Positions 36,162 through 46,110 of a DNA stretch of 64,000 nt are shown here, in pieces. Positions within the stretch are counted from its first letter, which is position 1. Every line of letters begins with the position of its first letter. The stretch lies in assembly GCA_964620125.1 (NCBI GenBank), contig CAZUGQ010000005.1, forward strand, positions 66,001-130,000, written 5' to 3'. Source of the DNA: OLB6 sp964620125 (GTDB lineage Bacteria; Bacteroidota; Ignavibacteria; Kapaibacteriales; Kapaibacteriaceae). A program made the translations under genes and the position numbers. The notes beneath the pieces were generated by a model. It worked only from the letters and a program-made list of their open reading frames with translations, was not told where the DNA came from and searched no databases.

Positions 36162-38792
36162 CTAAGGCAAGCGCGCTAAACCCAGAGCTGCCATGGCTAC
36201 CTGCAACACAGTATAGGTAGGCAATTCTACATAACGTTCAATTGCACCAGAACAGAACGCATTGGTGGTTGCGATGCCGTTTACCATTTGTTCGCGGAGT
36301 TCATGCCTCATGCCTCTTAAGGAAGCCTGCGGTACCTCTGGATACCGAATCCCGTGCGCGCCCCCCATTCCGCAGCACGTAGACGATGCAGGGATGTAGA
36401 CTTCGGCGACGAGTTTACTCATCACATCAAGCATTTCATCCCTATCGCCAAGCTTACTACTGCCGCATCCCGGGTGTACGGCAAAGACCCCTGGTAGTGG
36501 TCGGAGATTGGTGCTTGGTAACACAACGTCGTTCAGCCAACGCACGGGCGAAATCACAGTCCATCCGTGACGCTCAAGTGCTTCATGCAAGGCCGCAACA
36601 CACGTACTGGTGTCGGTGATAATCGTGCGAACGGAGCTCTCAGCAGCTGGCTCAAGTGCCGCCAGCAACTGCGATTGCATGTACTGGTGCGCACTGCTGT
36701 GACCTTGACTTTCGAAAGGTTGTCCACAGCACAAACGATTGAAGTGTTTTGGGACGATGAGCTTTTGCCCAATGTGCTCTGCAATCCTGTGCAAGGATCG
36801 TTCGGTACCTTCAAGCCACCTGGATGGGCACGATGGCAGATATACCATAGGTGCCAGATGGCGGTGGTTGGCAATCGGAAGAACATCTGCACTTTTTAAC
36901 GACCTTCTTGGCAGAAGCGCACGGGCCACCGCTCCAGTAACGGCCGACGTTAGACCAAACATTCGAACTGCTGCATCAGAGGCATAATTGAAGAGACCAG
37001 GTTCCCGCTCGGCACGAAGTCTCTTCACAAGGGCTCCTGTGTCGATTCCAACTGGACATACACTCTGACACATGCTGTCCACCACGCACGACGAAACGCT
37101 GAAGTAATTCTCGGCATTCTCTAACGATCGTCGCACTTCAGAGTCTTCAGCCAACAATTGTTCTCGTCTCAAAACGATGCGTTGTCGAGGTGTGAGGGTT
37201 ACGGCTCGTGTTGGACACACATGTTCGCAGAATCCACATTCGATACACGCATCAACTTCGGCATCGATCTCCGGGATGGGCTTGATGTTCTGTACATGTA
37301 TGGTTGTATCCGTATTGAGTAGCACACCAGGGTTCAGCACATTGTGTGGGTCCAATAGGTTCTTTACCCTCCACATGATCCCTACCGCTTCACTTCCCCA
37401 CTCCTGCTCAAGGAAAGGAGCCATGTTCCGACCTGTGCCGTGTTCTGCTTTCAGCGAGCCGTTATACTTTCCAACAACCAGGTCGGCAATCTCTTGCATG
37501 AACGCATGGTATTGCAGCTTATCGGCCTCGGTTACAAATCGTTGATTCAGAACGAAGTGGATGTTGCCATCCTTGGCGTGACCGAACACAACTGCTCTGT
37601 GATAGCCATGCTTGCCAAAAGCCCCCTTCACATCATGGACCAAACCAGCAAGATGCTCAGGACTCACGGCAACATCTTCATTGATCATGGTCTCGCCTGC
37701 CTGCCGGTGCGAACCAATGCTTGGCATTAATCCCTTGCGAAGACGCCACACAACTGCTTGGTCCCGCGCGCTCGTTAACCACTGCGTTTCACTATCGCTG
37801 GGTTGCTGGTGATGGAACTCAACAAGGAGAGCCGCGACATTTGGATTAGTAACACGATATGCCTCGGGCGTTGTAGCAAGCATCGCAAATGAATGCAATG
37901 AAGCATCATCCATGAGCTCAACGGCTGCGGCTCCTTGCTCACGCCACTCAAGTGCTGCGTCACAGGCATGATCGAGTGTTGGATAAACGCGTAGTGACGT
38001 CCACTTCTTCCTTGCATCAGGAATTGTTCGAAACGTTACGCGGTGTATGAATGCAAGAGTGCCTTCACTTCCAATAACCAGTTTTGCAAGAATGCGAGCA
38101 GGTTCATCTTCGTCGAGGAATGCATTGAGCGAGTACCCCATCGTGTTCTTGATGCGATACTTGTTCCGGATCTTCTGCAGGAGTGCTGCATTCCCTCGAA
38201 CCTCATCACGCAGTTGCTGTAATCCCTGATGGATCTCGGGTGATTGCGCACGGAGTTTCGCGTCGGCGTCTGCTTCTGCAGTATCTACGATCACACCATT
38301 GGCTAGCACAAGCTGCATCGCTGTAACGGTGTTGTAGCTGTTATCTGCTGTTCCACAGCACATCCCTGACGCATTGTTTGCAACGATGCCTCCAATCATT
38401 GCAGCGGAAAGAGATGCAGGATCCGGTCCGAGCTTGCGCTCGAATCTGCGGAGCAGGGCGTTTACTCGCCCTCCCGTGATGCCTGGCCCCACATGTACGC
38501 TGTTTCCGTTATTGTGCGATTCAAAGAAGTCCCAACCTGAGCTGAGATCAACAAGAATGTCGTCAGAAACGGCCTGGCCAGACAGACTTGTTCCACCTGC
38601 TCGGAATGTGATGTGCCTGTTGTTTTCGATGCACCATGCCAGAAGGCGCTGAACATCGGTAATGGAGCGTGGTCGTACAACGGCACGCGGAACCAAACGA
38701 TAGAGGGATGCGTCTCGGGAATGGGTTACACGGTCAACCCATGTTGTAGAAACGGCAGATGCACCAAGGATGTTCTGAAGACTGGCTGGCAC
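36162..38792 (-). CDS. FAD/iron-sulfur D-lactate dehydrogenase (glycolate oxidase GlcD-GlcF-like fusion)
   Basis: This 876-residue flavoprotein has an FAD-binding PCMH domain (TFRAGGTSLSGQAVSDDILVDLS, MIGGIVANNASGMCCGT) and an FAD-oxidase C-terminal domain (VFGHAKDGNIHF, EHGTGRNMAPFLE). Two 4Fe-4S motifs follow (CIECGFCEHVCP, CQSVCPVGID), then cysteine-rich CCG domains (CCGQPF, CCGMGGAHG). This architecture oxidises D-lactate or a similar 2-hydroxyacid and feeds electrons to quinones. The start is a GTG, with a near-consensus -7 box (TAGATTGG) four bases upstream. It follows the carboxyltransferase by 16 bp. One octamer is inside. Confidence 0.92.
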   Translation of the reverse strand: MPASLQNILGASAVSTTWVDRVTHSRDASLYRLVPRAVVRPRSITDVQRLLAWCIENNRHITFRAGGTSLSGQAVSDDILVDLSSGWDFFESHNNGNSVHVGPGITGGRVNALLRRFERKLGPDPASLSAAMIGGIVANNASGMCCGTADNSYNTVTAMQLVLANGVIVDTAEADADAKLRAQSPEIHQGLQQLRDEVRGNAALLQKIRNKYRIKNTMGYSLNAFLDEDEPARILAKLVIGSEGTLAFIHRVTFRTIPDARKKWTSLRVYPTLDHACDAALEWREQGAAAVELMDDASLHSFAMLATTPEAYRVTNPNVAALLVEFHHQQPSDSETQWLTSARDQAVVWRLRKGLMPSIGSHRQAGETMINEDVAVSPEHLAGLVHDVKGAFGKHGYHRAVVFGHAKDGNIHFVLNQRFVTEADKLQYHAFMQEIADLVVGKYNGSLKAEHGTGRNMAPFLEQEWGSEAVGIMWRVKNLLDPHNVLNPGVLLNTDTTIHVQNIKPIPEIDAEVDACIECGFCEHVCPTRAVTLTPRQRIVLRREQLLAEDSEVRRSLENAENYFSVSSCVVDSMCQSVCPVGIDTGALVKRLRAEREPGLFNYASDAAVRMFGLTSAVTGAVARALLPRRSLKSADVLPIANHRHLAPMVYLPSCPSRWLEGTERSLHRIAEHIGQKLIVPKHFNRLCCGQPFESQGHSSAHQYMQSQLLAALEPAAESSVRTIITDTSTCVAALHEALERHGWTVISPVRWLNDVVLPSTNLRPLPGVFAVHPGCGSSKLGDRDEMLDVMSKLVAEVYIPASSTCCGMGGAHGIRYPEVPQASLRGMRHELREQMVNGIATTNAFCSGAIERYVELPTYTVLQVAMAALGLARLP

Positions 38793-38796
38793 AACG

Positions 38797-38804
38797 CCAA
38801 TCTA
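38797..38804 (-). promoter_or_regulatory. Near-consensus -7 box, four bases before the D-lactate dehydrogenase GTG
   Basis: TAGATTGG differs from TAnnTTTG at one base and sits four bases from the GTG, the same geometry as mutB, cmk and phnC. It lies at the 5' end of the intergenic gap after the carboxyltransferase gene. Confidence 0.3.
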
Positions 38805-38808
38805 CGGG

Positions 38809-40473
38809 TCAGGTTTGCAGTACACCAGTCTTGAAATCGGGTATCGACGGCACGTGCGAGGCAACGGCAATTCCCCTAGAGATAACGTCGCGGGTGTCCG
38901 TTGGTGCGATGATGCCATCGACCCATAGTCGCGAGGCTGCATACAAGGGAGTTGTTGTGCTATCGTAATGCGCTTGGATCTCTGCCAAGAGTTTGTTCTG
39001 CTGGTCCTGGGTGATGGTTTGACCCTGTTTTTCAAGGGCTGCAACTTTAATGGTGAGTAGTGTGCGAGCCGCTTGTGCCCCCCCCATCACGGCGATTTGT
39101 GCTGTAGGCCAGGCGTACATGAATCGTGGGTCATAAGCTCGTCCGCACATCGCGTAATTGCCTGCGCCGTATGAGTTTCCTACAACGATGGTGAACTTGG
39201 GTACTACGCTATTCGCAACGGCATTTACCATCTTGGCACCATCCTTGATGATTCCGCCTTGCTCTGCGCGCGTTCCAACCATGAAGCCGGTTACGTCCTG
39301 TAAAAACACAAGGGGAACACCGCGCTGATTGCAGTTCATGATGAAGCGTGCAGCCTTATCGGCACTGTCGCTGTAGATCACTCCACCAACCTGCATTTCT
39401 CCTTTGCCAGATCGAACTACCTCGCGGTTGTTAGCTACAATGCCCACTGCCCAGCCATCAATTCGGCCATATCCGCAGATAATCGAACCGCCATAACTGG
39501 GTTTGTATTCATCGAACAGACTTTCGTCAAGCAATCGTGCAAGTACCTGCCGCATGCTGTACGGCTTGGATCTGTCAGATGGTAGCAGTCCCCATAGTTC
39601 ATCCGTGGAAAAGGCAGGGGGCTTTGGCTCAGCGCGATCAAAGTGTGATTTGCGGCCTTTAGTGGGAGCAAACTTGTCTACAAGGGAACGAATGGTATCG
39701 ATGGCCTCTTCATCGGATTCCACCTTCAAGTCAACAACGCCACTAATGGAGCTGTGCATGGTTGCACCGCCAAGTGGCTCAATATCGGTACGTTCACCGA
39801 TTGCTGCCTCTACGAGTGCCGGACCTGCAAGGAATACGGAGCCTGTGCCATTTACGATAAGAGCTTCGTCGCTCATGATGGGTAGATAGGCACCGCCAGC
39901 TACACATGGTCCCATGATAGCGGCAATCTGCGGTATGCCCATAGCACTGAGCACGGCATTGTTTCGGAACTGCCGACCAAAGTGCTCCTTGTCGGGAAAA
40001 ATCTCGTCCTGCATGGGCAGGAACACTCCAGCACTGTCCACCAGGTATACGATGGGCAGGTGATTGTCGATGGCAATCTCCTGCGCACGCATGTTCTTCT
40101 TAGCGGTCATCGGGAACCAAGCACCGGCCTTCACAGTGGCATCGTTGGCTACGATAACACACTCCCTGCCTGAGATAACGCCTACACCACATACAACACC
40201 GGCACTCGGAGCACCACCCTCCTCTGCATACATTCCTTCGGCGGCAAAGAGCCCAACTTCTAGAAATGCCGTGTCCTCATCAGTGAGCATGGCAATTCGC
40301 TCCCGAGCAGTGAGTTTGCCTTTTACTTTGTGACGTTCGATGGCCTTCTTGCCACCACCCATACGTATGCGTTCGGCTATGCCATCAAGCACGCGCATGC
40401 GTTGCCGATTAGCGTCGGCATGTGCCTCAAAAGTCAGGTCGGCGGCAACGGGTGTCCCGATCAGACGCGCCAT
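38809..40473 (-). CDS. Acyl-CoA carboxylase beta (carboxyltransferase) subunit
   Basis: This 554-residue protein has two crotonase-like halves. The acyl-CoA site is in MGPCVAGGAYLPIMSDEALIVNGTGSVFLAGP. The carboxybiotin half has QDVTGFMVGTRAEQGGIIKDGAKMVNAVANS and NSYGAGNYAMCGRAYDPRFMYAWP. The length and sequence fit methylcrotonyl- or propionyl-CoA carboxylase beta chains. With methylmalonyl-CoA mutase in the same window, propionyl-CoA is a likely substrate, but methylcrotonyl- or geranyl-CoA is possible. The biotin carboxylase is not here; a biotin carrier lies at 50.4 kb. A G8 tract is at 39078-39085 and one octamer is inside. Confidence 0.92.
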   Translation of the reverse strand: MARLIGTPVAADLTFEAHADANRQRMRVLDGIAERIRMGGGKKAIERHKVKGKLTARERIAMLTDEDTAFLEVGLFAAEGMYAEEGGAPSAGVVCGVGVISGRECVIVANDATVKAGAWFPMTAKKNMRAQEIAIDNHLPIVYLVDSAGVFLPMQDEIFPDKEHFGRQFRNNAVLSAMGIPQIAAIMGPCVAGGAYLPIMSDEALIVNGTGSVFLAGPALVEAAIGERTDIEPLGGATMHSSISGVVDLKVESDEEAIDTIRSLVDKFAPTKGRKSHFDRAEPKPPAFSTDELWGLLPSDRSKPYSMRQVLARLLDESLFDEYKPSYGGSIICGYGRIDGWAVGIVANNREVVRSGKGEMQVGGVIYSDSADKAARFIMNCNQRGVPLVFLQDVTGFMVGTRAEQGGIIKDGAKMVNAVANSVVPKFTIVVGNSYGAGNYAMCGRAYDPRFMYAWPTAQIAVMGGAQAARTLLTIKVAALEKQGQTITQDQQNKLLAEIQAHYDSTTTPLYAASRLWVDGIIAPTDTRDVISRGIAVASHVPSIPDFKTGVLQT

Positions 40474-40480
40474 ACCTTCG

Positions 40481-40840
40481 TCACTGTCCGGGTTGCGCTG
40501 GCTGACCTTGAGGAGCCGGTGATGGGGCTGGGGCAGGCGCGCTGTTGGGAACTGCGCTCGTTGGAATCTGTTTGCCCTGCGTTACTGGCGCCGTTTGCTC
40601 TTCAACCGATGGCAGAAAGAGCTTATTTACAAGGATGGCTATCAGCAGAATTGCTCCAGCAAGGCCTATCGTGAGGTTCTGCAAAAAGTTGCGTCCGGTG
40701 CGAACACCAAACATGCTGTTGATCTGTCCACCAAGACCACCCATCCCACTGATCATCTCGGCCTTACCCGGCTGGATGAGCACTACGAGAATGAGGAGGA
40801 TGGAGGCAAATACGGAGAGAAGGATGAGTGCTGTGTACAT
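40481..40840 (-). CDS. secG: Preprotein translocase subunit SecG
   Basis: This 119-residue protein has two membrane spans (TALILLSVFASILLILVVLIQPG and LQNLTIGLAGAILLIAILVNKLF) separated by the SecG loop GKAEMISGMGGLGGQINSMFGVRTGRNFL. SecG assists SecYE protein export. The C-terminus after the second span is an unusual Pro/Ala/Gln-rich tail. The ATG at 40840 is six bases after a perfect -7 box, and upstream in-frame sequence is not SecG-like. The carboxyltransferase gene begins 7 bp downstream. Confidence 0.92.
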   Translation of the reverse strand: MYTALILLSVFASILLILVVLIQPGKAEMISGMGGLGGQINSMFGVRTGRNFLQNLTIGLAGAILLIAILVNKLFLPSVEEQTAPVTQGKQIPTSAVPNSAPAPAPSPAPQGQPAQPGQ

Positions 40841-40846
40841 AGTCGG

Positions 40847-40854
40847 CAAAAATA
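40847..40854 (-). promoter_or_regulatory. -7 box TATTTTTG of secG, with -33 TTG
   Basis: This exact TAnnTTTG match lies six bases before the secG ATG. A TTG lies 19 bases upstream of the box, the expected -33 spacing, making it one of the two most complete promoters seen here. Confidence 0.6.
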
Positions 40855-40895
40855 AGGGTGATTGTCCGTTGCACAATATCACATGCGGCACTGCC

Positions 40896-42005
40896 TCATG
40901 GACACTTGTACCCAACACACTTGGGTTTGGTGAAGTCCATACCGTGCTGACCATGGTAGCCGAGGAATGTATCGTATCGCTGTTCGTTCGATCGGTAGTA
41001 CGACCTCATCTCATTAATACTGCCGTAGGAATACAACCAATGAAAGTACTCCGAGAGCCAGTTGGCAGAGAGTAACTGGTCGTGAAATGAGAGTAAGTCG
41101 TTCGGATACCTTGCAACGTATCCCGCTTCATGCCAACCCTTAACAACGGCTACTCGCAGTTCCACCATCTGGGACAGGGAGAGTGCCTTCGATTCTTTCA
41201 GATTCCATTTCTTTGAAAGTGCGGCAAGCGACGTAGCAACGGTAAACTCATACGCCGTAGGAAAATTCATGACGGCTGGACCAAGCGGCGAGGGTTCGCT
41301 CAAGAGGTCGTCCGACGCTAGGTTGATTGGGTCGTTGGTTCCTGGCTTTATGCTTGCATTCCACGTATCAAACAGCAGCTTGCTTATCTCACCTGTTCGA
41401 TCCGTTGCAGACTCGAAATTCAGAAAGAGTTCTCCATAAAACAGTGCCCAGAATCGATATCGGGAATTGGCGAAGGTCTTACAAATCTGATAGTAGTTAC
41501 TTGCAAAGGTTGGTTCAACACGTGTACCTCGAATCCACCAATCGAGTGCGGCCGCCTGATTGGCATCTAGATAGCTACTGTTACCCAGTTCGTAGTGCAA
41601 ACGTCCGCTTGTTGGATATACCTGCAAACCTTCGCGATAACATCGGCGTGCCGACGATGTGTCGTTGAGGAAGTCATAACAATTGCCAAGCAACTGGTAG
41701 CCGCGGTCGAACAGCAGAGTGTCTTTGTGAATTGGCGTGAGTTCTTCAATTGCCTTTCGGTACTGTTGTTTCATCATGTAGCAGATGGCCCGTTCATAGA
41801 GATACTGCGAGAATCCCGGACGAAGTCGTATTGCTTCGTTCCACTCTCGAATTGCCTCATCCGGTAGATTGCGGTCCATGAAGTCCACGGCCTTTCGAAC
41901 AACCTGCTCGATACGAGCAGTATCGAGCGTTTGTGAGGTCATGACCACTGTGCTGGACACAACAGCAAGTACACTAAATAGCAGAACAACGGGGAGTCGG
42001 TTCAT
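40896..42005 (-). CDS. Exported TPR protein
   Basis: This 369-residue protein starts with the signal-like MNRLPVVLLFSVLAVVSSTVV. Residues about 35-200 form TPR-like helical pairs (NLPDEAIREWNEAIRLRPGFSQYLYERAI, DTSSARRCYREGLQVYPTSGRLHYELG). The C-terminal half is helical with no motif that I recognise. It is divergent from the TraB/GumN gene with only 14 bp between starts. The open frame extends further upstream, but the signal peptide marks the start. The function is unknown. Confidence 0.75.
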   Translation of the reverse strand: MNRLPVVLLFSVLAVVSSTVVMTSQTLDTARIEQVVRKAVDFMDRNLPDEAIREWNEAIRLRPGFSQYLYERAICYMMKQQYRKAIEELTPIHKDTLLFDRGYQLLGNCYDFLNDTSSARRCYREGLQVYPTSGRLHYELGNSSYLDANQAAALDWWIRGTRVEPTFASNYYQICKTFANSRYRFWALFYGELFLNFESATDRTGEISKLLFDTWNASIKPGTNDPINLASDDLLSEPSPLGPAVMNFPTAYEFTVATSLAALSKKWNLKESKALSLSQMVELRVAVVKGWHEAGYVARYPNDLLSFHDQLLSANWLSEYFHWLYSYGSINEMRSYYRSNEQRYDTFLGYHGQHGMDFTKPKCVGYKCP

Positions 42006-42019
42006 TGGCAAGCAATGTA

Positions 42020-42946
42020 ATGATGAGGTATGGAGTAGCAGCGATGACGTGTCTTGTCCTGCTGCAGTGCGCGAGTTCGTGTGCAAGTGGTGGGAATAAC
42101 AACACCGACCGGGCTCGGTTTCAGGAAAACAGTCTGCTTTGGATAGTACAGGCTTCCAATGGAGCTACCAGCTATGTGTTTGGTACCATCCATATCGCCG
42201 TTAGCTCCACGTATGTTCAACGAGATACCGTTTTAAAGGCACTCGCTGCATCTACTCTGTTCTTCGCAGAGATTGATCTTGATTCTGCCACACAGATGTC
42301 CAACATTAGTAAGATGCTGCTACCTGATGGAAAAACGCTTGCCGACTTCTTTACGCCGGAGGAGATGCAGGAACTGCGCTCGGCACTTGATGATCGCTTG
42401 GGACCAATGGCTTCGATGGCTGAGCGCATGCGGCCGGGTGCCCTGATCGGGCTTCTCATGCTGGATTTGGATGCCATTACGGGTGAAGCTGTGCTGGGCA
42501 TGGATCAATTTCTTTGGCAGCAAGCCACATCGTTGGGAATTCAACGGCGCGGGATCGAAACCGTTGCAGAGCAGTTAGCCTTGCTCGACAGCATTCCGGC
42601 CCGCATGATTCTAGAGGTCATTCGCGATACCACTACCAACACTGCCATTCATGATCTTCTCGATGCGTATGCACGAGAAGATCTATCGAGCATCGTGCAC
42701 ATGGTTGATAGTCTAAGTTCCATCGAGACGTTCATGATGAAAGTGAACGACGATAGAAACGTTCGCATTGCAGAACGGCTTCTGACTCCACTTGAACGGG
42801 GAGGCGCGTTCATTGCCGTTGGAGCAGCACATCTTGGCGGCACACAGGGCCTGCTTGCTGAACTCGATAGAATGGGGTTCCGTGTGCGACCGGTCATCGG
42901 CGGGGAACGCAGCCAATGGCTACTGAACGGCAACAGTCAAAGGTAG
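42020..42946 (+). CDS. TraB/GumN-family (TIKI-like) lipoprotein
   Basis: This protein of about 308 residues has a hydrophobic N-terminus rich in cysteine (CLVLLQCASSCASGG) that could be a lipoprotein signal. The TraB/GumN family pattern is clear: LLWIVQASNGATSYVFGTIHIAV near the start, FFAEIDLDS, a central GMDQFLWQQATSLGIQRRGIET and VAVGAAHLGGTQGLLAELDRMGF-type sequence near the end (GAAHL). Relatives include the metalloprotease TIKI. Its stop is directly adjacent to the stop of oppF on the other strand. Confidence 0.85.
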   Translation: MMRYGVAAMTCLVLLQCASSCASGGNNNTDRARFQENSLLWIVQASNGATSYVFGTIHIAVSSTYVQRDTVLKALAASTLFFAEIDLDSATQMSNISKMLLPDGKTLADFFTPEEMQELRSALDDRLGPMASMAERMRPGALIGLLMLDLDAITGEAVLGMDQFLWQQATSLGIQRRGIETVAEQLALLDSIPARMILEVIRDTTTNTAIHDLLDAYAREDLSSIVHMVDSLSSIETFMMKVNDDRNVRIAERLLTPLERGGAFIAVGAAHLGGTQGLLAELDRMGFRVRPVIGGERSQWLLNGNSQR

Positions 42947-43975
42947 CTAGTCCACATACGGACAGGCTACGTGGGCACCACTTGCTTTAACAGCTAGTGT
43001 TGGCGTAAACGTTGCACATTCTGAACGTGCGATTGGACATCGTGTACGGAAGCCACATCCCGATGGTTTGTTGCGTGGTGTTGGGATGTCGCCCTGCAGA
43101 ATGATACGTTCCTTGTCGGTGCGTGTAGGGTCTGGTTCCGGTACTGCCGAAATCAATGAGCGAGTGTATGGATGTGTTGGGTTGAAGTATACTTGATCGG
43201 CAGTTCCAATCTCTACGATGTTGCCAAGGTACATCACAGCAATGCGTTCTGAGATGTGATACACCACGCTCAGATCGTGCGCTATGAAAAGGTACGACAG
43301 TCCAAACTCGGCACGAAGGTCGTCCATGAGATTGATTACTTGTGCCTGAACAGAAACATCGAGAGCAGATACAGGTTCGTCGCATACGATGAGGGCCGGG
43401 TTTGTGGCCAACGCCCGTGCTATACCGATTCGTTGCCGCTGTCCACCGGAGAATTCATGTGGAAACCTCGAAGCATACTCTGGCTGCAAACCTACCTTCT
43501 GAAGGAGCGAGATTACTCGATCCTCCACTTCGTTTTTTGACAGACCCTTAAGGTGTAGTTCGAGGGGCTCACTAATAATCTGCCGCACACTCAACCGCTG
43601 ATTGAGTGATGAATACGGATCTTGGAAGATCATCTGTATAGCTCTGCGATGCGGCAACATCTCGCGCTTATTAAGGTGCAGTAGGTCTGTTCCTTGTCCG
43701 TGTTCGTTGATGTAGGTTACTGAGCCGCTCAGGTGAACGTCGGGTGAGACATGCCGCAGAACATTCACGATGGCTCGCCCAACGGTAGTCTTACCGCAGC
43801 CCGACTCCCCTACCAGTCCCAACGTCTCACCTCGTTGCATACCGAAGGTCACGCCATCAACAGCTTTTACGTCGGCTACCTTGCGCTGGAATACGCCTCC
43901 ATACACGGGGAAGTACACCTTCAGATCCTGCACCTCCAACAAGGCCTTTCCCGCCATGGGTGTGGTTTCGCTCAT
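42947..43975 (-). CDS. oppF: Oligopeptide ABC transporter ATP-binding protein (OppF-like)
   Basis: This 342-residue ATPase has Walker A GESGCGKTT, signature FSGGQRQRIGIARALA, Walker B LIVCDEPVSALDVSVQAQV and the C-terminal oligopeptide-transporter extension with cysteines (GCGFRTRCPIARSEC). The ATG at 43973-43975 overlaps the oppD stop, so it is the last gene of the opp operon. It powers peptide uptake with OppD. Confidence 0.94.
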   Translation of the reverse strand: MSETTPMAGKALLEVQDLKVYFPVYGGVFQRKVADVKAVDGVTFGMQRGETLGLVGESGCGKTTVGRAIVNVLRHVSPDVHLSGSVTYINEHGQGTDLLHLNKREMLPHRRAIQMIFQDPYSSLNQRLSVRQIISEPLELHLKGLSKNEVEDRVISLLQKVGLQPEYASRFPHEFSGGQRQRIGIARALATNPALIVCDEPVSALDVSVQAQVINLMDDLRAEFGLSYLFIAHDLSVVYHISERIAVMYLGNIVEIGTADQVYFNPTHPYTRSLISAVPEPDPTRTDKERIILQGDIPTPRNKPSGCGFRTRCPIARSECATFTPTLAVKASGAHVACPYVD

Positions 43976-44982
43976 GCCATGGCTCCTTCTTGAGCTACGA
44001 GATGACATCGCACGCTGTGACCCTGTGCAATCTCGATCAGTGGTGGTTCAACAACGTCGCACTTGTCAATCTTTACGGGGCAGCGCGTGCAGAACTTGCA
44101 TCCCTGGGGCAAGTTCATGATGCTTGGAACGTTGCCAGGTATTGCTTTCAGCTTTTCTCTGTGCTGCCGTTCGCGTTCCGGACGGGGAATAGAGGCAAGG
44201 AGCCCTTGTGTATACGGATGTCTTGGATTGGCGAATAGTTCGTGTACGCTGGCTACTTCCTGAATCTTGCCACCGTACATAACAATGACGCGCTTACATA
44301 CCTCTGCAACCACAGCAAGATCGTGGGTAATCAGCACGATGGCTGCGTCTTCCCTCTTTTTCTTCAGTTCAAGCATCAGATCAAGGATCTGCGCCTGTAT
44401 GGTCACGTCCAATGCAGTTGTTGGTTCATCTGCGATCAGCAACGAAGGATTGCAGGCCAAAGCGATGGCAATCATCACCCTTTGCCGCATGCCTCCTGAA
44501 AACTGGTGAGGGAAGTCATGGATTCGTTTATCAGGATCCGGGATACCCACAAGACGCAGCATCTCAACAGCCCGAATCATCGCTTCTTTTTCCGACACCC
44601 TCATGTGGGTTTGAACAACCTCCGCGATCTGCATACCAACCCGGAACACTGGGTTCAGACTGGTCATCGGTTCCTGGAATATCATCGCAATCTCTCGTCC
44701 GCGGATGGTATACATCTCCTCGTAAGAGAGTTTGGTGATGTCCTTGCCTTTAAACAGAATCTCCCCCCCCATGATTCGGCCCGGAGGATCAGGGATCAAT
44801 CGCAGCAGAGACAGCGCTGTGACACTCTTGCCGCTGCCGCTCTCACCTACGATGCCAAGCACTTCGCCCTGGTTGATAGTGAAACTCACGCCATCCACAG
44901 CCTTGGCCCACGTGCCTTCGATGTCGAAGTACGTTTTCAGGTCTCGAACCTCCAGTAGCGGGGATGATTGCACGTTAGACAT
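43972..44982 (-). CDS. oppD: Oligopeptide ABC transporter ATP-binding protein (OppD-like)
   Basis: This 336-residue ATPase has Walker A GESGSGKSV, signature FSGGMRQRVMIAIALA, Walker B LLIADEPTTALDVTIQAQI and the C-terminal cysteine region CKFCTRCPVKIDKC. It overlaps oppF by four bases. A G8 tract (44763-44770) encodes Gly-Gly. The 11-bp gap to oppC contains an octamer at 44988-44995. Confidence 0.94.
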   Translation of the reverse strand: MSNVQSSPLLEVRDLKTYFDIEGTWAKAVDGVSFTINQGEVLGIVGESGSGKSVTALSLLRLIPDPPGRIMGGEILFKGKDITKLSYEEMYTIRGREIAMIFQEPMTSLNPVFRVGMQIAEVVQTHMRVSEKEAMIRAVEMLRLVGIPDPDKRIHDFPHQFSGGMRQRVMIAIALACNPSLLIADEPTTALDVTIQAQILDLMLELKKKREDAAIVLITHDLAVVAEVCKRVIVMYGGKIQEVASVHELFANPRHPYTQGLLASIPRPERERQHREKLKAIPGNVPSIMNLPQGCKFCTRCPVKIDKCDVVEPPLIEIAQGHSVRCHLVAQEGAMA

Positions 44983-44993
44983 AGCGAAGGGGG

Positions 44994-46109
44994 CTATCGC
45001 AGTCGCGAGAAAACTTTCGGATCGAAAGCTTCACGTACTGCTTCACCGATGAATACAGTGAGAAGCAAGGTGAAGAACAACGCTGTTAATGGGGCAACAA
45101 CAAGCCACCACATGTTTGTGGTTAGGAACTGCAAACCCAGGCCAACCATTTCTCCCCAGGAGGGTGTTGGCGGTGGCAATCCAAAACCAAGGAAGTCCAG
45201 GCTTACGAGGGCCGATATACCTCCGATGATGGAGAATGGGAAGTAGGTGATGATTGGTACAAGGCTATTCGGAAGGATGTGGCGGAACAGAATCGTTCGT
45301 GTAGGAACTCCAATGCTTACGGCTGCAGCTACGTAGTCCTTTCCCTTCTCCCGGAGGAACTCGGCCCGGATAAGCCAGCAGATGCCTATCCAGCTAGTGA
45401 TTGACAGCAGACCGAGAAGCAGTAAAAAGTTCGGGGTAGTTAGGCTCACAACAATGATGATGATGAAGAGCGTTGGCAACGTGTACCATATCTCAATCAC
45501 TCGTTGCAGGATTGTGTCGAACCAGCCTCCACGATAGCCACTGATCATTCCAAGTGTGATTCCAATGAAATACTCAAGGATGGCAAGTGCGAGGGCGAAG
45601 GACAAACTCACGTTAAATCCGTAAGCCATCCGTGCAAACACATCTCTACCGCGGTCATCAGTTCCAAACCACCGCAAGCCCCCTGCCGCGTCCTTTGCGA
45701 ATGGAGCAAGAAACTGCTGATTGCCGGCCGTCGTGATATCCTCTATGGGATCGTATGGATACAACGGGAGAAGTATGAAATTACCCGATTGCTCCTGCTC
45801 CCAACGTTTAGCTAGTTCGCGATAGTTCACCTCTCCCTGTTCACCAGCGATGCCAAACTCTTCACCACTGTGGAAGAATGAAGCTCCGAACAACTCAGCA
45901 ACGGCTGGAAAGTACCACGTTCCCTTGTACTGAACAGCTAGGGCGGTGTTGTTCACGAATAAGGGCAACAACCAGCTTAGTCCGTAAGCCACGGAGAGAA
46001 TGATGAGTGACACATAACCGCGGCGAAGAGACTTAAACTTCTTCCACCGCCGTTGCAGGATTGATACGCTCTGCTGCGTTTTTGGGGTCGTGCTGCCTGT
46101 TGTTCCCAT
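44994..46109 (-). CDS. oppC: Oligopeptide ABC permease, YejE-like
   Basis: This 371-residue permease has an N-terminal span followed by a periplasmic insertion of about 130 residues (WYFPAVAELFGASFF ... PYDPIEDI ... WFGTDDRGRDVFARMAYG). This resembles YejE of the YejABEF peptide/microcin C importer more than classical OppC. The transport domain has the EAA-type loop FLREKGKDYVAAAVSIGVPTRTILFRHILPNSL. The ATG at 46109 follows the oppB stop by 1 nt. One octamer is inside. Confidence 0.92.
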   Translation of the reverse strand: MGTTGSTTPKTQQSVSILQRRWKKFKSLRRGYVSLIILSVAYGLSWLLPLFVNNTALAVQYKGTWYFPAVAELFGASFFHSGEEFGIAGEQGEVNYRELAKRWEQEQSGNFILLPLYPYDPIEDITTAGNQQFLAPFAKDAAGGLRWFGTDDRGRDVFARMAYGFNVSLSFALALAILEYFIGITLGMISGYRGGWFDTILQRVIEIWYTLPTLFIIIIVVSLTTPNFLLLLGLLSITSWIGICWLIRAEFLREKGKDYVAAAVSIGVPTRTILFRHILPNSLVPIITYFPFSIIGGISALVSLDFLGFGLPPPTPSWGEMVGLGLQFLTTNMWWLVVAPLTALFFTLLLTVFIGEAVREAFDPKVFSRLR

Positions 46110-46110
46110 G